This document shows, in pieces, positions 56,031 through 64,000 of a DNA stretch of 64,000 bases. The stretch is from NCBI RefSeq assembly GCF_025997855.1, contig NZ_AP026560.1:1328001-1392000 (forward strand), given 5' to 3'. Position 1 is the stretch's first letter. Each line of letters begins with the position of its first letter. This DNA is from Deinococcus aetherius. Lineage in GTDB: Bacteria; Deinococcota; Deinococci; Deinococcales; Deinococcaceae. The translations under genes and the position numbers were made by a program. Below the pieces are notes generated by a model. That model did not search any database and was not told where the DNA came from. It saw nothing but the letters and a program-made list of their open reading frames with translations.

Positions 56031-57410
56031 TCAAGGTAGGCGCGGGGGCTGAGCGTCCCCGGGTGACCCGCTGAACGTGCGCTGAATCCCGGCCGGGAGG
56101 GTGAAGCCCACCTCCAGACCCCCGGGCGTGGGGCGGGCGAACGCCTCGCCGCCGTGCGCCCGCGCGGTCGCCCGCACGATGGCGAGCCCCAGCCCGCTGC
56201 CCTCCCCGCTGCCCGGGCCCCGCACGAAGCGGCCGAACATGCGCTCCAGAAATTCGGGCTCGACCTCGGCCGGGTTCACCACGCTCACGGTCACGCCCGG
56301 CCCCTCCTCCCGAACACGCAGGGTGACGGTCTCCCCCCCGGGCGTCGCGGCCACGGCGTTGCGCACCAGATTCCACACGGCGCCCTCCACCCGTGAGCGG
56401 TCCGCCCACACTTCCGCCCGGTCGGCCTCCACCCGGAAGTGGAGGTGCGGCGCGAGGTCCGAGGCGGTCTGCGCCACGGCCCGCAGCAGCGCGGCGGGGT
56501 CGAACCGCTCGGCGAGGAGCGCCTCGCCCGCGCCGAGGCGGGTCAGCGTGAGCAGGTCGTTGACCAGCCGCCCGGCCCGGCGTGCCTCCCGGCGCAGGCC
56601 CTCCAGCAGCCGGTCACGCGCGGCGGGGTCGTCCTTGACCCGTTCCAGCACGTCCAACCCGCCCTGAAGAGCGGTCAGCGGCGTGCGCAGCTCGTGGCTG
56701 GCGTCCGCCGCGAACTGCCGCGTGCGTTCCTCCTCGGCGCGCAGGCGGGTAAAGGCGTCGTCGAGGCGGGCCAGCATCCGGTTGAGGCTGACGGCCAGCG
56801 ACTGCACCTCGTCGCGTGTCCCCGTCTCGGGCAGGCGCTCGGCGAGCGACGCGGCCGACAGGTGCTCGGCCCGGCGCGCCATCTGCCGCAGGGGCGCGAG
56901 GCCCAGCCGCAGCAGCAGGGCGCCCAGCAGACCCGCGAACACGAACGCGAGGAGGGCACCCAGGCCGTAGGCGAGGAGCACGTCCCGCGTGAGGGTGCGC
57001 ACCTCGTCCTCGCGCACCGCCAGCCCGATGACCGCGTCGCCCGAGCGCGCGAGCTGGAGGCCGCCCCACTCCCCGGCGCCGCTGGCCCTCACCTCCTCGA
57101 CGACCGAGCGGGGGGGAGGTGAGTGCGGGCCGCTGTCGGAGTACAGCACCCCGCCCGGCGTGACGATCAGACCCCAGGTGCCCCGGGTCAGGGCGAGGTT
57201 GAAAAGTTCGTATTGCAGCAGGGTGAGCGCCTCGCGCGTCGTGCCCGCCTCGCCGTCGCGCGCCACGACCGCCACCTGGCCCGCCAGGGCGCGGGCGGCC
57301 TGCTCCCGCGCGAAGTCCCCCACCCGCAGCCCGAGGTAGACCCCCAGCGGCACGAGCGTGGCCGTCAGCAGCACCAGCAGCGCCAGCAGCAGCCGCCCGC
57401 GCAGGCTCAC
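56031..57410 (-). CDS. Two-component sensor histidine kinase, CusS-like
   Basis: This 459-residue membrane sensor has helix 1 at residues about 6-27, a periplasmic domain of about 110 residues, helix 2 near 150-172 and a HAMP. The H-box is FAADASHELRTPLTALQGG and the N-box is NLVRNAVAATP. The usual DxGxG G1 box is replaced by VVNPAEVEPEFLERMFGRF, as in heavy-metal sensors of the CusS/CopS type. GSGLGLAIV is intact. GTG 57410 overlaps the regulator TGA by 4 nt. Copper-handling genes lie about 1 kb away, so a metal signal is a reasonable inference. Confidence 0.87.
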   Translation of the reverse strand: MSLRGRLLLALLVLLTATLVPLGVYLGLRVGDFAREQAARALAGQVAVVARDGEAGTTREALTLLQYELFNLALTRGTWGLIVTPGGVLYSDSGPHSPPPRSVVEEVRASGAGEWGGLQLARSGDAVIGLAVREDEVRTLTRDVLLAYGLGALLAFVFAGLLGALLLRLGLAPLRQMARRAEHLSAASLAERLPETGTRDEVQSLAVSLNRMLARLDDAFTRLRAEEERTRQFAADASHELRTPLTALQGGLDVLERVKDDPAARDRLLEGLRREARRAGRLVNDLLTLTRLGAGEALLAERFDPAALLRAVAQTASDLAPHLHFRVEADRAEVWADRSRVEGAVWNLVRNAVAATPGGETVTLRVREEGPGVTVSVVNPAEVEPEFLERMFGRFVRGPGSGEGSGLGLAIVRATARAHGGEAFARPTPGGLEVGFTLPAGIQRTFSGSPGDAQPPRLP

Positions 57411-58093
57411 CCCGCCTCGTCCCTCCGCCGCAGGACGTACCCCGAGCCGCGCACGGTATGCAGCAGCTCGGGCTCGCCCAGCGCCCGGCGCAGCTGGCGC
57501 ACGTACACCTCCACGATGTTGTCGTCTCCCAGGAACTCCGCTCCCCACACGCTGTCGAGCAGCACCGCCTTGGACAGCACCCGCTCGGGGTAGCGCAGGA
57601 ACGTGGCGAGCAGGTCGAGCGCCCGTGGGCTGAGGTCGAGGACCCGCCCCCCGCGCGAGGCCTCGCGGAGCTGGGTGTCGAGGCACAGGTCCGCGTACCG
57701 CCACTCCCGGCCGAGCTGCGGCTGGGTGCGGCGCAACACCGCCTGCACCCGGGCGGCCAGCTCGCCGAAGACGAAGGGCTTGACCACGTAGTCGTCCGCC
57801 CCCCCCTGGAGGTGCGCGATCCGCTCGGCCACCGCGTCGCGGGCGGTGAGGATCAGGACCGGCGTGCCGCCCTGGGCGCGGACGGCCCGCAGCACGGCGC
57901 CGCCGTCCAGGCCCGGCAGGCCGAGGTCGAGGATGACGGCGTGCGGCGAGGTCGCCGAGAACAGGCTCAGGGCCTCGGAGCCGCTCGCCGCGCACGCCAC
58001 GTCGTAGCCCTCGTACCGGAAGCCGAGTTCGAGCAGATCGCGGATGCCGGGATCGTCCTCCACGATCAGCACGCGTGGCCGGGGGGTGGACAT
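57407..58093 (-). CDS. OmpR/PhoB-family response regulator, CusR-like
   Basis: This 228-residue transcription factor has a receiver domain (VLIVEDDPGIRDLL, phospho-acceptor in VILDLGLPGLDG, Lys in DYVVKPF) and a C-terminal winged helix (LSPRALDLLATFLRYPERVLSKAVLLDSVWG ... VRGSGYVLR). A TACAGT box (complement of 58100-58105) lies exactly 6 nt before the ATG at 58093, indicating leaderless expression. It heads a group of four minus-strand genes: regulator, kinase, proline-rich protein and PepSY-like protein. Confidence 0.93.
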   Translation of the reverse strand: MSTPRPRVLIVEDDPGIRDLLELGFRYEGYDVACAASGSEALSLFSATSPHAVILDLGLPGLDGGAVLRAVRAQGGTPVLILTARDAVAERIAHLQGGADDYVVKPFVFGELAARVQAVLRRTQPQLGREWRYADLCLDTQLREASRGGRVLDLSPRALDLLATFLRYPERVLSKAVLLDSVWGAEFLGDDNIVEVYVRQLRRALGEPELLHTVRGSGYVLRRRDEAG

Positions 58094-58444
58094 GCCGGTA
58101 CTGTAGCGGGCGAAGGCTGAACGCGCGCTGAACCGGTCGGCGAGCAGCGCGCGGGAGCACTTCCCCACCACGGCGGAGGCCCGGAGCCCGACGACCCCCG
58201 CCGGTCTTGGGCGGCCCACCGGGGTCGCGGTGGTGCGGTCCGCCACCACCGCGCCGAGGCGGCACGTCGTCTCCGCCCCGCTCGGCCTGCTCGTCGCGCC
58301 CCTGATCCTCGTCGTCCTGACGGTCAGGGGGAGATGCGGGCGGCGCTCCGGCACAAGCAGACGATTCGCGGTGAGGCACGGCGACCCACGCTCGAAATTC
58401 TCCCCGTCTACCGCGCCCTTCTCAGCCTGTCCCCCGGGTGAGGG
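58094..58444. other. 351-nt intergenic region, possible gene remnant
   Basis: Apart from the -10 box of the regulator gene near 58100, no intact gene is seen. A rightward open frame contains one hydrophobic segment (PLGLLVAPLILVVLTV, around 58278-58325) in otherwise basic, low-complexity sequence. This could be the remnant of a membrane protein. No terminator with a U tract is evident. Confidence 0.35.
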
Positions 58445-59380
58445 TCAGGGTCGGCGGACGAGCAGATTTTTAAGGGGAGCCGGATGTCGTGCCTCCAGGG
58501 CTGGCGAGGCCACCAGGGGAGACGCTCGGCGGCTGGTCCCGGTCTCCCCGTGCTGGCCGGGATCGCTGTTCACCAGCACCGCCGTCAGGCCCAGGACCAG
58601 CACGAGCAGCGTGAGTTCCAGCAGCAACTCCCCCCGGGGCCGCTCCCGCCGACTCAGGTGCCGGCGGACCCGCGTTGCGGCGTAGAGGGCGGCGGCGGAC
58701 ACGGCCACCTTGACGAGCACCAACCGGCCGTAGGGTTCCCTCGGCCACTGACTGATCGGCCCGGCGTGCTCCAGGCCCATGCACAGGCCGCTCACGGTGA
58801 GCATGACGACGCCGACCACGGCCAGGGGGGTGAAGGCGCGGGCGGCCCCCGGCCAGTCGCGGAGCCGCCCGCCCCACAGCGCGGCCACCCCTCCCACCCA
58901 CAGCGCCATCGCCCCGGTGTGCAGGGCGTGGGCCAGCCGCACGAGCAGGCCGTGGTCGGCCCCGTGCCCCTGCCCGGCGATGCCCCAGACCGTGATGGCG
59001 GCGCCCAGCCCGGTCACGCCCAGCGACGGCCGTTCGGGCCAGCCCCCGACCCCGGCCGCCAGCAGGAGCGCCGTGCCGAGCAGCGTAGTCAGCGCGGCCC
59101 GGCCCGGCCCCGTGGCCGTCAGGTAGGCCAGCACGTCCCCGGGGGCGGTGAAGCCCAGCACGGCCAGGGTGGTGCCGACCCCCAGGACCACGCCCGCCAG
59201 GATCAGCCCCGCGCCGACGCCCCACCACAGCGGCCAGCCACCCGGCACGGTCACCCCGGCCAGGCGGCGCCGGGCCACGGCACCCCCGAACAGCCCCGCG
59301 AAGCCCACGAACACGAGGAAGCTGGCGAGGGCCGCCGTCACGTGCTGACCGCCCGGCGGACCGCGCGTCCCCGGGGACAC
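58445..59380 (-). CDS. copD: CopD-family copper transport membrane protein
   Basis: This 311-residue protein has about eight hydrophobic helices. The CopD-specific segment LVRLAHALHTGAMALWVGG carries the conserved histidines. It would move copper across the cytoplasmic membrane together with periplasmic CopC. GTG 59380 has GGAGAGG upstream. An inner GTG at 59341 is also possible. The gene follows copC after 73 nt on the same strand. Confidence 0.82.
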   Translation of the reverse strand: MSPGTRGPPGGQHVTAALASFLVFVGFAGLFGGAVARRRLAGVTVPGGWPLWWGVGAGLILAGVVLGVGTTLAVLGFTAPGDVLAYLTATGPGRAALTTLLGTALLLAAGVGGWPERPSLGVTGLGAAITVWGIAGQGHGADHGLLVRLAHALHTGAMALWVGGVAALWGGRLRDWPGAARAFTPLAVVGVVMLTVSGLCMGLEHAGPISQWPREPYGRLVLVKVAVSAAALYAATRVRRHLSRRERPRGELLLELTLLVLVLGLTAVLVNSDPGQHGETGTSRRASPLVASPALEARHPAPLKNLLVRRP

Positions 59381-59453
59381 GACCTCTCCGGGGGACCTTT
59401 GAGGCCCCGGGCCCGGGCGTGGCAGCAGGAGCAGGACACGGCGCGGGGCCCCG

Positions 59454-59852
59454 CTACCGCACGCGGAAGACGCTCTGGCCGGTGACGGGGTGACCGTCGT
59501 CGGAGAGAATCTTCCACGCGACCACGTAGGTCCCGGACTTCAGCCCGGGCTTGAGGGGGAGGGCGAGCTGCGCGGCCAGGCTCCTGGCCGTGAACGGCGT
59601 GTTCGCCAGCTCCGGCGCGTCGGCCCCCAGGGCCAGCGCCAGCTTCGCGGCGGCCTCGGGCGTCTTGCCCGTGGGAAGGGTCATCACCCGGAAGGTGCTG
59701 AAGCGCAGCTCGATGGGCTCGCTGAACCTGAGGAGCACGCTCCTGGGGGCGGCCACGGCCGCCTGCGGGCCGGGGGTGACGGAGGTCACCTCGGTGTGGG
59801 CGAGGGCCAGGCCGAGGGTGCCCAGGAGGGCGAGGGGGAGGAGTCTGTTCAT
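59454..59852 (-). CDS. copC: CopC-family periplasmic copper-binding protein
   Basis: This 132-residue exported protein has a signal peptide ending LGLALA before His19, which becomes the N-terminal copper ligand. SVTPGPQAAVAAPRSVLLRFSEPIE is the typical CopC opening, and DDGHPVTGQSVFRV near the end supplies His121, the second Cu(II) ligand. No Met-rich Cu(I) loop is visible, so it probably binds only Cu(II). It lies between ycnI and copD in a three-gene copper unit. Confidence 0.9.
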   Translation of the reverse strand: MNRLLPLALLGTLGLALAHTEVTSVTPGPQAAVAAPRSVLLRFSEPIELRFSTFRVMTLPTGKTPEAAAKLALALGADAPELANTPFTARSLAAQLALPLKPGLKSGTYVVAWKILSDDGHPVTGQSVFRVR

Positions 59853-59903
59853 GTGGAACCTCTCGGGAGGCGGAGAAAACTACCTCCCCGGACGGGAGCA
59901 AGG

Positions 59904-60356
<453 letters not shown>

Positions 60357-60482
60357 AGGGGCTCCAGGAGTGGGAAGAGAGGTCAGGTTCTCGGCCGGGT
60401 CTGTTCATCCCGGCGGCCCGTGGGGCGTTCACAGGGCTGAAGGCTCCGGCGAGGTTCAGGGAGGGCCGGTCGGCCACCGCGC

Positions 60483-60511
60483 CCATATGGACCGGGCGCC
60501 GGTCAGGTCAA
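60483..60511 (-). promoter_or_regulatory. Copper-unit promoter with palindrome in the spacer
   Basis: On the minus strand TTGACC (60511-60506) and ATATGG (60488-60483) are 17 nt apart. The spacer holds GACCGG-CGC-CCGGTC, a 6+3+6 inverted repeat (60490-60504). A dyad centred between -35 and -10 is typical of MerR-type activators or of repressor sites. The predicted leader to ycnI is about 120 nt. Confidence 0.45.
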
Positions 60512-60627
60512 GGCGCCCCCGCCGGGGTGGACGGCCAGGGATAGACCGAGGAGCCAGCCGGGCCGCCCGGCTCGGACGTCCGGGGAACCGAAGGGTGGTC
60601 GGCCGGTGCCGCTGGGGCGAGCCGGAT

Positions 60628-61119
60628 TCAGCCCTGCCGTGCGGGTGGGGCGCGCGGGTCGGCGTGTCGCAACACGGCGAGGGACGGCCGGACGGCGGCG
60701 GCAGGGAGCCGGACGGGCCGCCAGCGGCCGACGGTCACCAGAAATGCCCCGTCCGCTTCCAGGGCGAAGGCCGAGGTGAAGCAGAAGGGGCAATGGGCCG
60801 CGTGAGGGTGTCCGGCAGGCGGGGCATTGGGGGCGGCGCCCAACCGTTCGGAAGCGCGGTGCTCCGGGGATGAGCGGTGGCCCTCCGCCTTATCCGCCGT
60901 GGCCCTGCCGTCCATCTCGTCTGGGGCACGGAAGTTCCGCTCGGGAACGAGGTGGGCTTGCGGCGTGGCCCGAGTCTCCACCGCACGGCCCTGAACGGTG
61001 GAGAAGGGGGCCGGGTTGGAGGGTCCGCTGGCGCGGCCGAGGTACACCAGCGAGGCAAGCAGGCACAGACAGGCGAGCAGCCAGCGTCGGCTGGCGCCCC
61101 GTCCGTCATATGACCGCAC
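60628..61119 (-). CDS. DUF2946-like protein with His/Cys metal motif
   Basis: This 163-residue protein has one N-terminal hydrophobic segment (about residues 13-28), a hydrophilic region, then HPHAAHCPFC (His104, His106, His109, Cys110, Cys113). The C-terminus is DPRAPPARQG, matching the APPxR end of DUF2946 proteins, which often sit beside copper genes. GTG 61119 has TATCTT exactly 6 nt upstream (complement of 61126-61131). It is probably a membrane-anchored metal-binding protein. The function is unproven. Confidence 0.72.
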   Translation of the reverse strand: MRSYDGRGASRRWLLACLCLLASLVYLGRASGPSNPAPFSTVQGRAVETRATPQAHLVPERNFRAPDEMDGRATADKAEGHRSSPEHRASERLGAAPNAPPAGHPHAAHCPFCFTSAFALEADGAFLVTVGRWRPVRLPAAAVRPSLAVLRHADPRAPPARQG

Positions 61120-61495
61120 ATCGAGAAGATACGACAGGGCTGGGGGGAACGTGTCCTTTTCAGGCGGGGGCATCATGGGGCCACGCCTGGCTCCGGGAGG
61201 CGCGTGAGGACCACGGGGACGTCGTCCCTTTGCCCGGCTCATCCAGCGCGGGCAGACCCGGGCCTCTCAACGCCTACCTGGGAGGGGGAGCGGCATTCCT
61301 CATGCCTTTGGTGCCGGGGCGGTATTTGCTCCTCGGCTGTGCAGCCCTGAGAGTTCCCTTGTAGAGAGGGTGGGGAATGGTCCAGCTCCGCGCATTTCAA
61401 CACGCTCCCAGGGCTCCCCGCGTTCACGGCGGGAGGCGAACAGACGAAGGGCGCCCGGTCGTTGGGCGCCCTTCGTCGTGACGGGGACCTTTGGC
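61120..61495. other. 376-nt intergenic region with a strong hairpin
   Basis: It lies between the DUF2946-like gene and the SGNH lipoprotein gene, both on the minus strand. It holds the DUF2946 -10 box and, at 61443-61477, a perfect hairpin that probably ends the lipoprotein transcript. No gene is seen in the remainder. Open frames there lack any motif. Confidence 0.45.
61443..61477 (-). terminator. Perfect 14-bp hairpin after the lipoprotein gene
   Basis: GACGAAGGGCGCCC (61443-61456) pairs perfectly with GGGCGCCCTTCGTC (61464-61477) around a 7-nt loop. The following minus-strand bases TGTTCG are a weak U tract, but the stem is very stable. Confidence 0.65.
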
Positions 61496-62725
61496 TCAGA
61501 GGCCGCGCAGGGCGCCCAGCCACATCTCCGCCAGCTTGGCGTACCCGGCGCTGTTGGGGTGAACCCCGTCCGCGAGGTCGCCGAGGCCGAGCCGGGAGTA
61601 GGCGTCCACGAAGCGCACCTTCTTCCCCTGGGAGGCGCGGGTGCTCACCAGCCCCGGGAGGGCCGCGTTGAAGGCTCGGGCGCGGGCGTCGTGCGTTCCG
61701 TCCCTCAGGGGCGTGATGGAGGCGACGACGACGGTGGCGGAGGGCCGCCGGGCGGCGATGCGGTCGAGCAGGGCGCCCAGCCGGGCGGGAGCGCCGCTGA
61801 GGTTGTAGCCCTGGATCATGTCGTTCGTGCCGATCATGAGCAGCACGACGTCCGGCTGCGTCCGGTCGAGCCAGCCGTCCACCTGGGCCGCGATCTCGTC
61901 GATGCGCCACCCGGAGTGCCCCTCGTGGTCACGGTCGGCGAGGGCCGAGGGGCCGTTTCGCGCCGAGCCGACGAAGTCCGTGGGCAGCCCCGCCGCCGCG
62001 AGCCTGGGCAGCAGCGCGATGCGGTAGCCCCCCGGGATGTTGTACCCGTCGGTGATGGAGTCCCCGAGGGGCATCACGCGCCGGGTCACGGTGGGCGCGA
62101 CCGTGGGGGCGGGGGCGGGAGCCGGGGCAGGGGCCGTGGTCGTCGGGGCGGAGACGGCCTGCGCGGGGTTCAGTTTCCACCGCTGGGCACAGGTGTTGTT
62201 GTCGCCGTAGACCTGAATGGCGGCGCCGTCGGCGGTCGAGGCCCCGCGCACGTCCAGTCGCAGCCCGGGGGCGTGGCGGGGAGCGATCTCGTAGGCGCCG
62301 TTCCCCACGTCCTCGAACCGCCACTGCTGGTTGGTGCCGCCCCAGGCGTCCCACTGGGCGACAGGACTCCCGGCGGAGGTGGCGGCGTTCGACACGTCGA
62401 TGCCCTTGCCGCTGTGCCGGGCCAGGACTTTGTAGTAGCCGCCGTCGGTCGCCTGGAGGCTCCACTGCTGGCTGGCCGCGCCCGAGGGCGCCTGCTGGAC
62501 GATGGCCGCCCCGTTCGTCACCGATCCCCCCTGCACGTCAAGGTTCTTGCCCGAGCACAGGTTCGAGATGGTGTAGGTCTGTCCGGCCGTCGGCAGCGCC
62601 AGCGACTCGACCGCCGCCGTGGTGACGGGCGCGCGTGCGCTGCCGCAGGCCGTGAAAAGCGGCGGCAGACCGAGTGCGAGGGCGAGCCCGAGGGGGCGGA
62701 GGTTGCGGAATTGATTTGACGTCAT
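61496..62725 (-). CDS. Lipoprotein with ricin-type lectin and SGNH hydrolase domains
   Basis: This 409-residue exported lipoprotein has the signal LGLPPLFTAC with the lipid Cys near residue 27. A ricin B-type beta-trefoil (about 45-187) carries repeated QQWSL, QQWRF and QRWKL motifs. An Ala-Pro linker (about 193-210) leads to an SGNH/GDSL esterase (about 212-409). Catalytic Ser223 is in LGDSITDG, GTND is the third block, and Asp386/His389 are in DGVHPN. It probably deacetylates or de-esterifies a polysaccharide held by the lectin. Upstream DNA is unusually AT-rich. Confidence 0.88.
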   Translation of the reverse strand: MTSNQFRNLRPLGLALALGLPPLFTACGSARAPVTTAAVESLALPTAGQTYTISNLCSGKNLDVQGGSVTNGAAIVQQAPSGAASQQWSLQATDGGYYKVLARHSGKGIDVSNAATSAGSPVAQWDAWGGTNQQWRFEDVGNGAYEIAPRHAPGLRLDVRGASTADGAAIQVYGDNNTCAQRWKLNPAQAVSAPTTTAPAPAPAPAPTVAPTVTRRVMPLGDSITDGYNIPGGYRIALLPRLAAAGLPTDFVGSARNGPSALADRDHEGHSGWRIDEIAAQVDGWLDRTQPDVVLLMIGTNDMIQGYNLSGAPARLGALLDRIAARRPSATVVVASITPLRDGTHDARARAFNAALPGLVSTRASQGKKVRFVDAYSRLGLGDLADGVHPNSAGYAKLAEMWLGALRGL

Positions 62726-62764
62726 AAAACTTGAGGAGGATACAGACGACTCAGCCTTAATGAA

Positions 62765-62795
62765 ATCGAAAACTTCACGTTCCTGATGTTTCGAT
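62765..62795. promoter_or_regulatory. Inverted repeat upstream of the lipoprotein gene
   Basis: ATCGAAAAC (62765-62773) and GTTTCGAT (62788-62795) form an inverted repeat missing one base. It lies in a low-GC patch (62726-62800) about 40-70 nt upstream of the ATG, at the place of a promoter or operator. Confidence 0.35.
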
Positions 62796-62845
62796 CAGAA
62801 AAGGGGACGCGCGGCCACCGACCCCACGGAAGCCAATCCCACCAG

Positions 62846-63472
62846 TCATTTCAGGTAGGGGGCGAAACGGGTGACGGTCACCGCGTCGGGGTTCGGCGTG
62901 ACGCGCAGGAGACGGTTGCCACCGAAGACGAGCAGCAGGCGTCCGCCGGGCCCGGCCTGGAGGCCTCCCGTGCTCACCCGGTACGGACCCGCCAGCACGG
63001 CCTGGGACGTGCTCGCGTCGAAGGCCAGGGCGGCGGCGCTGAGCGGCGGGGTCTGGGACTGCACGGCGCCGAGCGCGCTCACGAAGCCCGTCTTCACGTG
63101 CAGGACGAGGCGGTCGGCCCTCAGGTCCCTGAGCCGAGCGTCCGTGTAGGTCACCCCGCCCGAGGCCGTCACCGTGCCGCTCCTCAGGTCGTAAGCCACG
63201 CTCTGAGCCCGTAGGGTGCCGCCCTGCCGGGTCGTGACCGTCGCCTCCCGGGCGGTCAGGCGCTCGCCGGGTTGCAGTTCCATCCGCCCGGCGCTCAGCC
63301 TCAGCCCCGTTCGGGCGTCGGTGGCGGTGCCCCCCTGAGGCAACTCGGTGGCACCCGTCTGGAGGTTGAGCTTCTGCGGCCCCCGGGGGGTCACGTTCAG
63401 CCCGCCGAACGTGACGGCCCCGCCCGCCCCGAGGGTCAGCGCGGCGAGCAGGGGAAGGAGAAAGCGCTTCAT
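62846..63472 (-). CDS. LptA/OstA-like periplasmic protein
   Basis: This 208-residue exported protein has the signal MKRFLLPLLAALTLGAGGAV and a repetitive beta pattern (RLSAGRMELQPGERLTAREATVTTRQGGTLRAQSVAYDLRSGTVTASGGVTYTD) typical of the OstA/LptA beta-jellyroll. In Gram-negatives this fold bridges lipopolysaccharide. Deinococcus lacks classical LPS but has an outer membrane, so the cargo is uncertain. TAGGGT lies 7 nt before the ATG at 63472 (complement of 63480-63485). Confidence 0.72.
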   Translation of the reverse strand: MKRFLLPLLAALTLGAGGAVTFGGLNVTPRGPQKLNLQTGATELPQGGTATDARTGLRLSAGRMELQPGERLTAREATVTTRQGGTLRAQSVAYDLRSGTVTASGGVTYTDARLRDLRADRLVLHVKTGFVSALGAVQSQTPPLSAAALAFDASTSQAVLAGPYRVSTGGLQAGPGGRLLLVFGGNRLLRVTPNPDAVTVTRFAPYLK

Positions 63473-63599
63473 GCGCCCCACCCTAGCGTCCGGCCCCTGA
63501 GCCCGGTGAGCGGGTCCGTCAGCCCCGCTTCAGCCCGGGAAGGAGCGAGGACCGCGCCCCGGCTCGTCCCTTCTCGTGCGCCCCCGGGGCGCGGCGGGG

Positions 63600-63605
63600 T
63601 ACACT
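63600..63605 (+). promoter_or_regulatory. -10 box of the last gene
   Basis: TACACT lies 9 nt before GTG 63615, a near-leaderless arrangement divergent from the LptA-like gene. Confidence 0.45.
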
Positions 63606-63614
63606 CCCTGCGCT

Positions 63615-64000
63615 GTGAAGCGCCTTTTCCTTCTCCTGTCGCTCGCCCTGTCCTCGGCGGTCGCCGCGCCGCGCGTGGGCACCCACCCGGGCTACACGCG
63701 GTTGGTGTTCGACCTGCCCCGCCCCGCCTCCTCGGGCACCCCCTCCGCCAGCACCCGGGTCGCGGGCGGGCGGGTGACCGTGAAGCTCAGCGTGCCCCTC
63801 GCCGCCGCCCGGGGCCGCCTGAGCGCGCCCGGCGTGACCGGCTTTGCGGTCGCGGGCAAGACCGTCACGCTCACCCTCGCCCCCGGCCGGGGAAAGGCGA
63901 CGGCGACCGTCCTGCCTGCCAAAAGTGGACAGCCCCCCCGGCTGGTGATCGACGTGCCCACGGGGGCGGCGGCCCGCTCTTCCGCCCCGCCCGCCCGGTC
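63615..64000 (+). CDS. N-terminal part of a secreted protein, AMIN-like
   Basis: The visible 128 residues begin with the signal peptide KRLFLLLSLALSSAVAA. They continue with PRVGTHPGYTRLVFDLP and alternating beta segments (VTVKLSVPLAAARGRL, KTVTLTLAPGRGKATATVLP, LVIDVP). The TRLVFDLP and LVIDVP pattern is that of AMIN-type peptidoglycan- or envelope-binding domains, which often precede amidases. The catalytic domain, if any, is beyond the window. The start is GTG 63615. Confidence 0.65.
   Translation, partial: MKRLFLLLSLALSSAVAAPRVGTHPGYTRLVFDLPRPASSGTPSASTRVAGGRVTVKLSVPLAAARGRLSAPGVTGFAVAGKTVTLTLAPGRGKATATVLPAKSGQPPRLVIDVPTGAAARSSAPPAR

Noticed and set aside
58230..58685. A 151-residue plus-strand frame with one hydrophobic segment
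   Set aside because: Its second half overlaps copD in antisense and the rest is basic low-complexity sequence. It is kept only as a possible remnant.

Overview
The window looks like a chromosomal segment of a Deinococcus species (Deinococcota). It is GC-rich throughout, most intergenic gaps are short, and many genes carry a TANNNT -10 box only 4-10 nt before an ATG or GTG. That spacing implies leaderless mRNAs, as is well documented in Deinococcus. The gene content is mostly housekeeping. I see no rRNA, tRNA, CRISPR array, prophage or intact insertion sequence.

Layout. 1-7.5 kb: leuD-leuB, a decayed methyltransferase, a cell-wall amidase, a VOC protein and argS. 7.5-11 kb: tyrA with an ACT domain, a MarR repressor divergent from a VOC enzyme and sharing twin palindromic operators with it, a GT2 glycosyltransferase and an SRPBCC protein. 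11-17.5 kb, minus strand: the conserved translation and envelope cluster rpsB-tsf-pyrH-frr-cdsA-dxr-rseP, which lacks uppS. 17.6-24 kb: an APH-like kinase, uppP, a DUF3445 protein, an RNase Sa-like lipoprotein with a barstar-like inhibitor, a methyltransferase, tsaD and a Phd/VapC toxin-antitoxin pair. 24-36 kb: secA, a LysE exporter, an orphan MsmK/UgpC ATPase, and a polar amino-acid ABC transporter whose ATPase gene is separated from its other genes by a TRAP/TAXI transporter and two HIT genes. 36-47 kb, minus strand: msrP-msrQ, MFS, ClC channel, alpha-amylase, Stf0 sulfotransferase, ppc and ymdB.

46.7-53.3 kb is signalling: an HD-GYP phosphodiesterase behind a small leader ORF, an ABC exporter, and a group of three receiver proteins around a frameshifted PAS histidine kinase. 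53.4-61.1 kb is a metal and envelope-stress neighbourhood: an ArsB-like pump behind a second leader ORF, a CusS/CusR-like two-component system followed by proline-rich and PepSY-like secreted proteins, then copD, copC, ycnI and a DUF2946 protein with a His/Cys motif. The window ends with a lectin-SGNH lipoprotein, an LptA/OstA-like protein and the start of a secreted protein.

Nothing here is clearly a new large system. The signals most worth follow-up are the two leaderless leader ORFs that overlap GTG starts of regulatory or transport genes, the lipoprotein RNase/barstar pair, the twin-operator MarR switch, the copper cluster with a palindrome in its promoter spacer, and intergenic hairpins nested inside inverted repeats.
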